Source: Elusimicrobiota bacterium | GTDB lineage: Bacteria > Elusimicrobiota > Elusimicrobia > 2-02-FULL-39-32 | NCBI GenBank assembly: GCA_016193115.1 | Contig: JACPSV010000210.1 | Location: 1 to 13,417 of the forward strand | DNA: 13,417 nucleotides | Reading direction: 5' to 3' | Shown here: positions 1-5,856 of the stretch, one piece after another | Position numbering within the stretch: position 1 is the first letter of the stretch | How the letters are laid out: the number at the start of each line of letters is the position of its first letter | Notes under the pieces: model-generated | Databases searched by the model: none | The model's input: the letters and a program-made list of their open reading frames with translations, nothing else | What the model was told of the DNA's origin: nothing | Translations under genes and position numbers: made by a program

Positions 1-74
1 GCATGAAAATCCACTTCTGTAAACACTGAGAGACCTAGAAAATCGGTTGTGTGTCGGTAAGGGAAATGTAAATT

Positions 75-353
75 CTATTCAAATAAATCAGAGTGGCTGC
101 CCATACGAATCAACACAACGGTTTCTAGAGCGCCGCGCTCAATTTTGTAAATAAGAAGCCAATCGGGATCAATATGACACTCTCGGCAATCACACCACTC
201 ACCTTTTAAAGAATGATCGCGATATTTAGGGCCAAGTAACTCTCCATGTATAATTTGATCTCGAACAATTTTGAATTTTTCTATGCCCTTGCCGCGTTTT
301 ATAGCTAACTTAAGATCGCGATCAAACCTTGAAGTGACCCTTAGGTTGCGCAC
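75..353 (-). CDS. YafQ-family type II toxin (mRNA interferase)
   Basis: Probable ribosome-dependent endoribonuclease of the RelE/YafQ superfamily, the toxin half of a toxin-antitoxin pair. The 92-residue length fits the family. From memory of E. coli YafQ, the functional positions are present: DHSLKG with His47, then CHIDPDWLLIYK with His60, Asp64 and Trp65, and near the C-terminus Arg83, His87 and Phe91 in RMGSHSDLF. Three cysteines (54, 56, 59) lie just before His60; at least the first seems extra for the family. The start is GTG at 353, three bases after the antitoxin stop TAG, with no clear ribosome binding site, so translation is probably coupled to the antitoxin. The stop is TAG. It shares the antitoxin's promoter. 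The stretch is AT-richer than the rest of the window, in keeping with a mobile module. No terminator was seen in positions 1-74. Confidence 0.9.
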   Translation of the reverse strand: MRNLRVTSRFDRDLKLAIKRGKGIEKFKIVRDQIIHGELLGPKYRDHSLKGEWCDCRECHIDPDWLLIYKIERGALETVVLIRMGSHSDLFE

Positions 354-356
354 AAA

Positions 357-614
357 CTATATATTGTAGCGCCTATCAAACTCTTCAACCGTTTTGAAGG
401 TCACACCTTTATTCTTACGTGCTTCTTGGATAGCCTTTTGAGTTTTACTATTCGGTATATCTAGACTGAAAGGGATTCCTTTCCGGAGCCGAACTTGAGC
501 ATAAAGGGCATTAATGACGTCAGAAGTAGTCAGACCCAGTACTCGAAAAACTTTTTCAGCTTCTCGCTTTAATGCGGGTTGAATACGCGCATGAATCATC
601 TGTGATCTAATCAT
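357..614 (-). CDS. RelB/DinJ-family antitoxin
   Basis: Antitoxin partner of the adjacent YafQ-like toxin. It should bind and neutralise the toxin and repress their shared promoter. The N-terminal part (MIHARIQPALKREAEKV, then LGLTTSDVINALYAQV) has the ribbon-helix-helix pattern of RelB/DinJ: a short beta strand with R-x-A/Q residues, a helix, then T-T-S-D-V-I-N. It is followed by the family's 'GIPFSLDIPN' segment and a charged C-terminus that would wrap the toxin. The frame is open up to a TTG at 632, but that codon lies between the -35 and -10 boxes of the promoter, so it cannot be in the mRNA. The ATG at 614 falls almost exactly at the predicted transcription start, giving 85 residues from a leaderless or nearly leaderless message. 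The ATG at 599 (80 residues) is the alternative. The stop is TAG, three bases before the toxin start. Confidence 0.88.
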   Translation of the reverse strand: MIRSQMIHARIQPALKREAEKVFRVLGLTTSDVINALYAQVRLRKGIPFSLDIPNSKTQKAIQEARKNKGVTFKTVEEFDRRYNI

Positions 615-620
615 GGAGTG

Positions 621-649
621 ATTGTAACTCAAATGAGATACTTTGTCAA
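621..649 (-). promoter_or_regulatory. Near-consensus sigma-70 promoter of the toxin-antitoxin operon
   Basis: Reading the minus strand, TTGACA (649-644, perfect -35) is followed by a 17-base spacer and TACAAT (626-621, five of six matches to TATAAT). The predicted transcription start is near 614, which is the A of an in-frame ATG of the antitoxin. The message is therefore leaderless or starts a few bases upstream. No ribosome binding site is visible, which fits. Confidence 0.8.
624..641. promoter_or_regulatory. 18-bp palindromic operator overlapping the toxin-antitoxin promoter
   Basis: The sequence GTAACTCAAATGAGATAC reads GTA-n-CTCA-nn-TGAG-n-TAC, an inverted repeat with seven matched bases per arm. 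It fills most of the spacer between the -35 and -10 boxes and covers half of the -10 box. A ribbon-helix-helix antitoxin dimer bound here would block RNA polymerase. This is the normal autoregulatory arrangement of such modules. The repeat is visible in the sequence; binding is inferred from the family. Confidence 0.65.
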
Positions 650-668
650 GTGTGCGAAATGGGGACTC

Positions 669-780
669 TTGCGAAATGATCTTTACTCCGTCATTCCCGC
701 GAAAGCGGGAATCCAGAGAAGAATTTCCGCAACTAGATTCCCGCTTTCGCGGGAATGACGTAAAAAGGGCCGTTTCGCAA
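669..780. repeat. Palindromic repeat element, copy 1 (core 689-760)
   Basis: The core has two perfect 25-bp inverted arms, 689-713 and 736-760, around a 22-base asymmetric loop. Each arm is itself a hairpin: stem ATTCCCGC/GCGGGAAT with a GAAA loop in the left arm (693-712) and TTTC in the right (737-756). Outside the core a weaker inverted repeat continues to 669 and 780, with ends TTGCGAAA and TTTCGCAA and several mismatches between. The same core occurs at 5719-5791 in the opposite orientation, with a recognisably homologous loop, so this is a dispersed family of REP or MITE type. It lies downstream of ilvE and may end or stabilise that transcript. It has no coding capacity. Confidence 0.93.
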
Positions 781-819
781 CAGGCTCAAATGGGGGCGGT
801 CACCGTGTGACTACGTGTC

Positions 820-1692
820 TCAGTAGATGGGGGTGCCTGAATTTTGGGTTAATTTTTTGAATTCTTCTATCAGACGGTTGGTGACGGTGCCCGGTTTACC
901 CGCGCCGATCGTGCGGTCGTCCACTTTCGTGACGGGGATCACTTCCGCTGCCGTGCCTGTCAAAAAAACTTCTTCGGCGGTGTAGATGTTGTAGGGAGTG
1001 AAGAGCTCTTCCTTCGTTTCGATCTTGAGTTTTTCGCTGGCGAGACCAATCACGGTGGAACGCGTGATCCCGTCCAGAGCCCCGGCCCAGCAGGGCGGTG
1101 TGATCAGAGAATGGTTCATCACGATAAAAATGTTGTCACCGGTGCATTCAGCCACGTAACCGTCTTTGTTCAACATGATCGCTTCCGGCGCGTGGGCGCG
1201 GTTGGCTTCAATTTTGGCCATGATGTTGTTCAAATAGTTCAGAGATTTGATGCAGGGGTTTAAAGCTTCCGAGATGTTCCGTTTCGTGGCTACCGTGACC
1301 AGGTCCAAACCTTTCTTATACAGATCTTGCGGATAGAGAGCGATCTTGTCCGTAATGATCAAGAGGGAGGGGGTCGGGCATTTGCGCGGGTCTAACCCCA
1401 AATCCCCTTCTCCGCGAGTCACAACCAAACGGATGTAAGCGTCCCGGAGGTGATTAGCTCGCAAGGTTTCCAGTACGGTCTTCTCCAACTGAGCGATCTC
1501 CATGGGAATCGTTAAAGTAATGGCGCGGGCGGAATGGTAGAGACGGCGGAGATGCTCTTTTAGTTTGAAGACTTTTCCGTTGTAGGCGCGGATACCTTCA
1601 AAGACCCCGTCTCCGTACAGGAGCCCGTGATCAAAAACGGAAATTTTGGCTTCTTTTTTATCGTACAATTTGCCGTTGAGATAAATCTTCAT
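820..1692 (-). CDS. ilvE: Branched-chain-amino-acid aminotransferase (PLP fold type IV)
   Basis: Transfers the amino group between glutamate and the 2-oxo acids of leucine, isoleucine and valine, the last step of their synthesis, in the cytoplasm. The 290-residue length and the N-terminal MKIYLNGK, SVFDHGLLYGDGVFEGIRAY signature are typical of short IlvE proteins. The likely Schiff-base lysine is Lys149 in CIKSLNYLNNIMAK. The PLP-phosphate and substrate regions follow: AECTGDNIF with Glu182, GITRSTV near 208-214, and FLTGTAAEVIPV at 243-254. D-amino-acid and aminodeoxychorismate enzymes share the fold, but the N-terminal signature favours IlvE. The ATG overlaps the lolD stop as ATGA, with a good ribosome binding site AAGGAG at 1704-1699. 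It is the last gene of the lysS operon; repeat copy 1 lies just downstream. Confidence 0.9.
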   Translation of the reverse strand: MKIYLNGKLYDKKEAKISVFDHGLLYGDGVFEGIRAYNGKVFKLKEHLRRLYHSARAITLTIPMEIAQLEKTVLETLRANHLRDAYIRLVVTRGEGDLGLDPRKCPTPSLLIITDKIALYPQDLYKKGLDLVTVATKRNISEALNPCIKSLNYLNNIMAKIEANRAHAPEAIMLNKDGYVAECTGDNIFIVMNHSLITPPCWAGALDGITRSTVIGLASEKLKIETKEELFTPYNIYTAEEVFLTGTAAEVIPVTKVDDRTIGAGKPGTVTNRLIEEFKKLTQNSGTPIY

Positions 1693-2474
1693 AGTCCACT
1701 CCTTTGCTGAACCTTACCATCCAATAACGGTACTATTCTATCAGAATTTCTTGCAATTTCGGGATTATGAGTGGCGATCAAGACGGTTGTATGATGAGCC
1801 CGCGCAACCCTCCAGATCAAGTCTCGAATTTCTTCCCCTCTTTCCAGATCCAGATTTCCGGTTGGCTCGTCGCAGATCAGAAGCGCCGGTTGAGCGACCA
1901 TCGCCCGCGCCAGGGCGGCTCTCTGTTGTTCTCCTCCCGAAACTTGCGCGGGATAATGAGAAAATCTTTTTTCCAGACCGACAGCAGCCAAAAGTTCACG
2001 GCACTGCTCCTGAGCTACAGAGGACTGTAACCCCTGAATTCTTAAAGGAAGTGCAACGTTTTCCAACAACGTAAATTCAGATAGAAGACAATGGAATTGG
2101 AAGAGAAAACCGATATACTTGTTGCGCAAAAGATCTTTCTCATCCTTTTTTAGTTCCGAGACTTTCCAGCCCAGGACGGTGAGATCACCGGAGCTGATCT
2201 CATCCATCAGTCCCAGGATATGGAGCAATGTAGATTTGCCCGCGCCGGAAGGCCCCACGACCGCAACAATTTCTCCTGACCGGATTTCCAGATCAATGCC
2301 TTTCAGGACTTCCAAATCAGTCTCTCCACCGAAATAACGTTTATGAATGGAATGCGCGACCACGGCAAATTCCGGCAGGTCTCTTTTAGAGTCCACCAAT
2401 CGTCCGCTTTCCCTGTTGATCTTTGAGGAAACGATTGCTTGAGGACGTTCCGTCAGACTAGACCCATTATCCAT
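1689..2474 (-). CDS. lolD: Lipoprotein-releasing ABC transporter ATPase LolD
   Basis: Cytoplasmic ATPase that powers extraction of outer-membrane lipoproteins from the inner membrane, working with the LolC/E-type permease encoded just upstream. Visible motifs are Walker A GPSGAGKST at about 74-82, the Q-loop with the Lol-typical GFLFQFHCLL..FTLLENV at 122-140, signature VSGGEQQR at 178-185, Walker B ALLICDEPTGNLD at 197-209, and the switch histidine at 236 (THN). The QFHxLL..F..LENV string separates LolD from MacB or FtsE. At 261 residues it is about 30 longer than usual; the extra length is a hydrophilic N-terminal extension before the first strand (about residue 36). The ATG overlaps the permease stop by 8 bp (ATGGATAA) and has only a weak ribosome binding site, so coupling is likely. 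An internal GTG start cannot be excluded. Confidence 0.9.
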   Translation of the reverse strand: MDNGSSLTERPQAIVSSKINRESGRLVDSKRDLPEFAVVAHSIHKRYFGGETDLEVLKGIDLEIRSGEIVAVVGPSGAGKSTLLHILGLMDEISSGDLTVLGWKVSELKKDEKDLLRNKYIGFLFQFHCLLSEFTLLENVALPLRIQGLQSSVAQEQCRELLAAVGLEKRFSHYPAQVSGGEQQRAALARAMVAQPALLICDEPTGNLDLERGEEIRDLIWRVARAHHTTVLIATHNPEIARNSDRIVPLLDGKVQQRSGL

Positions 2475-3699
2475 AGCGGATAGAATCCACCGGATTTACT
2501 TTGGCGGCTTGTGTCGCCGGGTACGTGGAGGAGAGGAGAGTGATCAATATGGAACCCAGCAAGACCCAGGAGACGTCCCATCCGGAAAGTTTGACGGGAA
2601 GAGTGTCAATGTAATAGACGTCCTGAGGCAGTTTGATCCATTGCGTCTTTCCCAGGACAAGAACGGTTCCGATGCCCAGACAGGTTCCCAGAAAAATGCC
2701 CGTGATTCCCAGGAGGGAACCCGCATAGAGGAAAATTCTTTTAATGGAATTTTGGGTGGTTCCCATGGTTTTTAGAATGCCGATATCTTTTGTTTTTTCT
2801 ATGGAAAGAAGAATCAGGTTCGAGATGATCGTGAAACTGGCGACGAGAATAATCATGGTCAACAGGATCGCCATCACAATTTTTTCCAGTTTGAGCGCTT
2901 CAAACAGGTTACGGTTCAGGGACTGCCAGGATCGAGCCCAATATCGTATCCCTGCAGTTTCACCAATGAGTTGGGCGATTTTATCCGCCCGGTCCAAATT
3001 ATCCGTTTTGATTCCCAGACCCGTTGCGCCCGGAATTCCCAGAAGTTTCTGGGCTTGAGTCAAAGAAGCGAAGGCCAGGTTCGCGTCAAACTCATACATT
3101 CCGGACTGAAAAATTCCGCCCACGCGAAAACGCTCTACTTTCGGGATATTTCCCATCAGGCCCAGGATTTCTGGTTCTGAGGAAGAAAACGCCAAGACTT
3201 CTTCTCCCAGAGAAACGCCCAGACTCCGGCTCAACTCTTTTCCCAGAATCAAGGAAGGAACGGACTTAGAATCATTCTCGATGGAGTTCCAGCTTCCCGT
3301 GAGAAGCGTTTTTTGCGAGTCTGTGACCGCGAACTCTTTTTGCGGAAGGATTCCGCGCATGAGAACACCTTGTGTGGAACGCTTCGATTTCAAAAGTACC
3401 TGTCCCAATATGAAGGGAGAAACGGACTGAACCCCCGGCAAGGCGCGCACTTTATCCGAGAGAGAGTCCAGGGCGAGCGCTGAATCCTTTTCCGTTCCCA
3501 GCAAAACGATGTGCGGCTGGATGCCCAGAGTTTTTTTCTGGATGTCGGAACGGAAACCGTTCATGACGGAAAGAGTCACGATCAGGGAGGTCACTCCCAG
3601 CGTCACCCCGCCGATCGCAATCAGAGTGGTCACAAAAGCGAACAAACCGTGTCTTCTGCTTTTCAGGTATCTCAGAGCGATCTCAAGTTCAAAAGGCAT
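2467..3699 (-). CDS. lolC: Lipoprotein-releasing ABC transporter permease, LolC/LolE family
   Basis: Inner-membrane subunit that holds lipoproteins and passes them to the periplasmic carrier LolA. The 410 residues show the family topology: a cytoplasmic start (LEIALRYLKSRR), a first membrane segment at about 20-46, a large periplasmic domain to about 270, then three membrane segments at about 273-298, 323-350 and 375-393. The loop after segment 2 (EKTKDIGILKTMGTT) is the FtsX/MacB-type coupling helix facing the ATPase, and the C-terminus reads NPVDSIRYG. Only one permease gene is present, so it probably acts as a homodimer or pairs with a partner encoded elsewhere; LolC and LolE cannot be told apart here. 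It starts 10 bases after lysS, with AAGGA overlapping the lysS stop, and overlaps lolD by 8 bp. Confidence 0.9.
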   Translation of the reverse strand: MPFELEIALRYLKSRRHGLFAFVTTLIAIGGVTLGVTSLIVTLSVMNGFRSDIQKKTLGIQPHIVLLGTEKDSALALDSLSDKVRALPGVQSVSPFILGQVLLKSKRSTQGVLMRGILPQKEFAVTDSQKTLLTGSWNSIENDSKSVPSLILGKELSRSLGVSLGEEVLAFSSSEPEILGLMGNIPKVERFRVGGIFQSGMYEFDANLAFASLTQAQKLLGIPGATGLGIKTDNLDRADKIAQLIGETAGIRYWARSWQSLNRNLFEALKLEKIVMAILLTMIILVASFTIISNLILLSIEKTKDIGILKTMGTTQNSIKRIFLYAGSLLGITGIFLGTCLGIGTVLVLGKTQWIKLPQDVYYIDTLPVKLSGWDVSWVLLGSILITLLSSTYPATQAAKVNPVDSIRYG

Positions 3700-3709
3700 T
3701 GGAGGGTCC

Positions 3710-5221
3710 TTATTTTTCCGGTCTCAATGTTGGGAACAGAAGAACGTCCCGCACTGATTTTTTTTCTGTGAGTAGCATGACCAAACGGTCTACCCCAATG
3801 CCCAGCCCGCCGGCAGGCGGCATCCCGTACTCCAGGGCAGTGAGAAAGGATTCGTCCAAACCCATGCCTTCGGTTTCGTCATCTTTTTCCTCTTTTTGGG
3901 ATTGGATTCTGGATTGGCGGTAATTTTCCAGTCTCTTTTTCTGTTCCGTAGGGTCGTTCAGTTCCGAATAAGCGTTGGCAATCTCTTCTCCGGCGACATA
4001 AAGCTCAAATCGTTCCGCAATCTGAGGGAACCCTTCTTTTAGTTTTGCCAGCGGCGAGAAATCGGCCGGAAATTCCGTCACGAAGGTAGGAGATTGAAGG
4101 TGGGGAGCTACCTTTTCCGTAAAAAGATGGTCAAAAACTTTGTGCGCGGGTTCTCCCGCATAACTCTCATGTTTTCGGGAGAGGGAATCCCAATCTTGTT
4201 TTGAGATCCATTCCGCAGATTCGGGGCTTACATGGATTTTGAAAAGTTCTTCAATCGTATGACGCTTGAAGGGAGTTGAGAATGAATCGGACAGAGACGG
4301 GAAAAGGTTTCTAACAATTTCACCGATCAGATCTTCGCTCAGAAGCATCATGCTGCTCATGTTGCCATACGACTCGTAGGCCTCCAGAATTGTAAATTCG
4401 GGGTTATGCAGAGAGTCCATGCCTTCGTTACGGAAGACGCGTCCGATCTCAAAAACTTTTTCGAATCCTCCCACGAGGCATCGTTTGAGATAGAGTTCCG
4501 GCGCGACCCGCAGAAAAAACTTTTGTTCCAAAGCGTTATGGTACGTTTCAAAAGGTCTGGCCACGGCTCCTCCCGGAACCGACTGCATCATGGGGGTTTC
4601 CACTTCCAGATATCCTTTTTGGTGCAACGTGGACCGCAAGGACTGAATTATTTTCGCGCGCATCTCAAACACTTTTCTGGATTCCGCGTTGGTGATTAGA
4701 TCTAACTCTCTCAACCGTGAACGAATCTCGATATCTTTCAAACCATGCCACTTTTCCGGCAAAGGCCGCAGGGACTTGGAAAGAAGGATGATCGTCTCGG
4801 CTTTCAATGTCAACTCTCCGGTCTTGGTTCTGAAAATCTTTCCTTCCACTCCCAGGATGTCGCCCAGATCCATTTCTTTGCAGAATTTTTCATAGGTTTC
4901 TTTGCCCACGGTTTCTTGACGCACATAGATTTGCAGTCGGCCATCGAAATCTTGAAGATGGGCAAAACTCGCTTTGCCCATGTCCCGGCGGGTTACGAGA
5001 CGCGCGCAGAGACGGCAAATTTCCGCAGACTCTTCATGAGAGGCGCCGGTTTCGAACTTCGATTTGATTTGGTTTGTGGTCAGGCGACCTGCGGTAATAA
5101 AGGAAGTGGCAGGGTAGGGGTTGGTTCCGGATTGGCGGAGCCGCTCTAATTTATCCTTACGGGTCTGAACTAGAACCGACTCAGATTGTTCTTGCGGATG
5201 TGCATCTTGCAGGTTGGACAC
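3710..5221 (-). CDS. lysS: Lysyl-tRNA synthetase, class II
   Basis: Charges tRNA-Lys with lysine in the cytoplasm. The 503-residue length matches bacterial LysS. The N-terminal OB-fold anticodon-binding domain covers roughly 65-150 (GKASFAHLQDFDGRLQIYV). The catalytic domain has motif 1 around VETPMMQSVPGGAVARPF (207-224), motif 2 FRNEGMDSLHNPEFTILEAY (263-282) and motif 3 GGLGIGVDRL with Arg479. The start is GTG at 5221, six bases after the response-regulator stop; the first conserved segment (LVQTRKDKLERLRQSGTNPYP) begins near residue 18, so this start gives a normal N-terminus. No strong ribosome binding site is seen, suggesting coupling to the gene before. The association of lysS with lolC and lolD is a known conserved order in several diderm groups. 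Confidence 0.96.
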   Translation of the reverse strand: MSNLQDAHPQEQSESVLVQTRKDKLERLRQSGTNPYPATSFITAGRLTTNQIKSKFETGASHEESAEICRLCARLVTRRDMGKASFAHLQDFDGRLQIYVRQETVGKETYEKFCKEMDLGDILGVEGKIFRTKTGELTLKAETIILLSKSLRPLPEKWHGLKDIEIRSRLRELDLITNAESRKVFEMRAKIIQSLRSTLHQKGYLEVETPMMQSVPGGAVARPFETYHNALEQKFFLRVAPELYLKRCLVGGFEKVFEIGRVFRNEGMDSLHNPEFTILEAYESYGNMSSMMLLSEDLIGEIVRNLFPSLSDSFSTPFKRHTIEELFKIHVSPESAEWISKQDWDSLSRKHESYAGEPAHKVFDHLFTEKVAPHLQSPTFVTEFPADFSPLAKLKEGFPQIAERFELYVAGEEIANAYSELNDPTEQKKRLENYRQSRIQSQKEEKDDETEGMGLDESFLTALEYGMPPAGGLGIGVDRLVMLLTEKKSVRDVLLFPTLRPEK

Positions 5222-5227
5222 CTAGGG

Positions 5228-5593
5228 TTAATGTTTGTTCAGGAGTTCCCGGACTTTGTCTCTCAATCCTCTGGGATCGAACGGTTTTTCCAGGAAAGCG
5301 ACTACATTCGTGCCTAGTTCAAAGAGATCGCGCATTTGACCTTTGGCGGTTAGAATGATGACAGGGATCGTCCGGGTCTCTTCTTTTTCCATGAGGCGGT
5401 TGTTCACGGTGTATCCGTCCATTTCCGGCATCATGATATCGAGAATGATGAGATCGGGTTTTACGACTTCCACCTTTTCCAGAGCTTCCAGACCGTTGCT
5501 GGCAGAAATAACCTGATTGCCGTCTTTTTCCAGCATGAACTTGATCAGCTCTACGACGTCATTTTCATCATCCACCACCATCACTCTAGGCAT
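5228..5593 (-). CDS. Receiver-only (CheY-like) response regulator
   Basis: A stand-alone phosphoacceptor domain of 121 residues with no output domain. The full active site is visible: acidic pair Asp8-Asp9 in VVDDE, phosphorylated Asp52 in LIILDIMMPEMDGY, Thr82 in ILTAKG, and Lys103 in FLEKPFDPRGL. It should be phosphorylated by a histidine kinase encoded elsewhere and act by protein-protein contact. The ATG at 5593 has GGAGG nine bases upstream (5608-5604) and a second purine run, AAGGA, closer in. It is the first gene of the lysS-lolCD-ilvE operon, with lysS starting six bases after its stop. Its target is not shown by the sequence; control of surface or polarity functions is a guess. Confidence 0.93.
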   Translation of the reverse strand: MPRVMVVDDENDVVELIKFMLEKDGNQVISASNGLEALEKVEVVKPDLIILDIMMPEMDGYTVNNRLMEKEETRTIPVIILTAKGQMRDLFELGTNVVAFLEKPFDPRGLRDKVRELLNKH

Positions 5594-5650
5594 GAGTCCT
5601 TTACCTCCAACTTGCTACGATCGCGTTCCATCCAAAACTTAAACAGCCAT

Positions 5651-5679
5651 ATCCTATCACTTTTCCGCGCCCGTGACAA
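5651..5679 (-). promoter_or_regulatory. Candidate sigma-70 promoter of the response regulator-lysS-lol-ilvE operon
   Basis: Reading the minus strand, TTGTCA (5679-5674, five of six matches) is followed by a 17-base spacer and TAGGAT (5656-5651, four of six). The predicted start is near 5644, giving a leader of about 50 bases that contains the GGAGG ribosome binding site. It lies immediately downstream of the outer palindrome of repeat copy 2. The spacing is ideal but the -10 box is weak. Confidence 0.5.
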
Positions 5680-5685
5680 TGGGAC

Positions 5686-5832
5686 AGAATGAAGGGGACG
5701 CAATACTTAATTCCACTTCGTCATTCCCGCGAAAGCGGGAATCTAGTCGGCGGAAAATCCGTTCTGGATTCCCGCTTTCGCGGGAATGACGATTACTTGA
5801 TGTGGAATTAAGTATTGTGTCCCCTTCATTCT
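5686..5832. repeat. Composite palindromic repeat, copy 2 (core 5719-5791) nested in a larger inverted repeat
   Basis: The inner core has perfect 25-bp arms at 5719-5743 and 5767-5791, identical in sequence to those of copy 1, around a 23-base loop. On the opposite strand that loop aligns with the loop of copy 1 (shared CAGA, TTTCCGC and ACTA blocks), so the two copies are homologous and inverted relative to each other. Outside the core is a second inverted repeat of 31-bp arms, 5686-5716 and 5802-5832, with one mismatch (GGGGACGCAATACTTAATTC against GGGGACACAATACTTAATTC). It occupies the gap between divergent genes, between their candidate promoters. It has no coding capacity and may be mobilised in trans by a REP-type transposase, which is not in this window. 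Confidence 0.93.
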
Positions 5833-5843
5833 CTTGTTATGAT
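5815..5843 (+). promoter_or_regulatory. Possible promoter of the FAD oxidoreductase gene
   Basis: TATGAT at 5838-5843 (five of six matches to TATAAT) sits 17 bases after TTGTGT at 5815-5820, which matches only the TTG of a -35 box and lies in the right outer arm of repeat copy 2. Transcription would start near 5850, leaving about seven bases before the ATG at 5857, a nearly leaderless message. If it is real, the repeat supplies half of the promoter. Confidence 0.3.
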
Positions 5844-5856
5844 AATGGGCAATCCG

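Noticed and set aside
1..74. Possible terminator, tRNA or further gene at the left edge.
   Set aside because: No stable hairpin, cloverleaf or coding pattern could be made out in these 74 bases.
689..760. CRISPR-like array from the repeated palindromic units.
   Set aside because: Only two inverted, not direct, units with identical arms and a homologous loop are present; there are no spacers of regular length and no cas genes.
799..811. Small hairpin GTCAC-CGT-GTGAC just downstream of ilvE as a possible terminator.
   Set aside because: The stem is only five base pairs, with no T-tract on the transcribed strand; the larger repeat at 669-780 is the better candidate structure.
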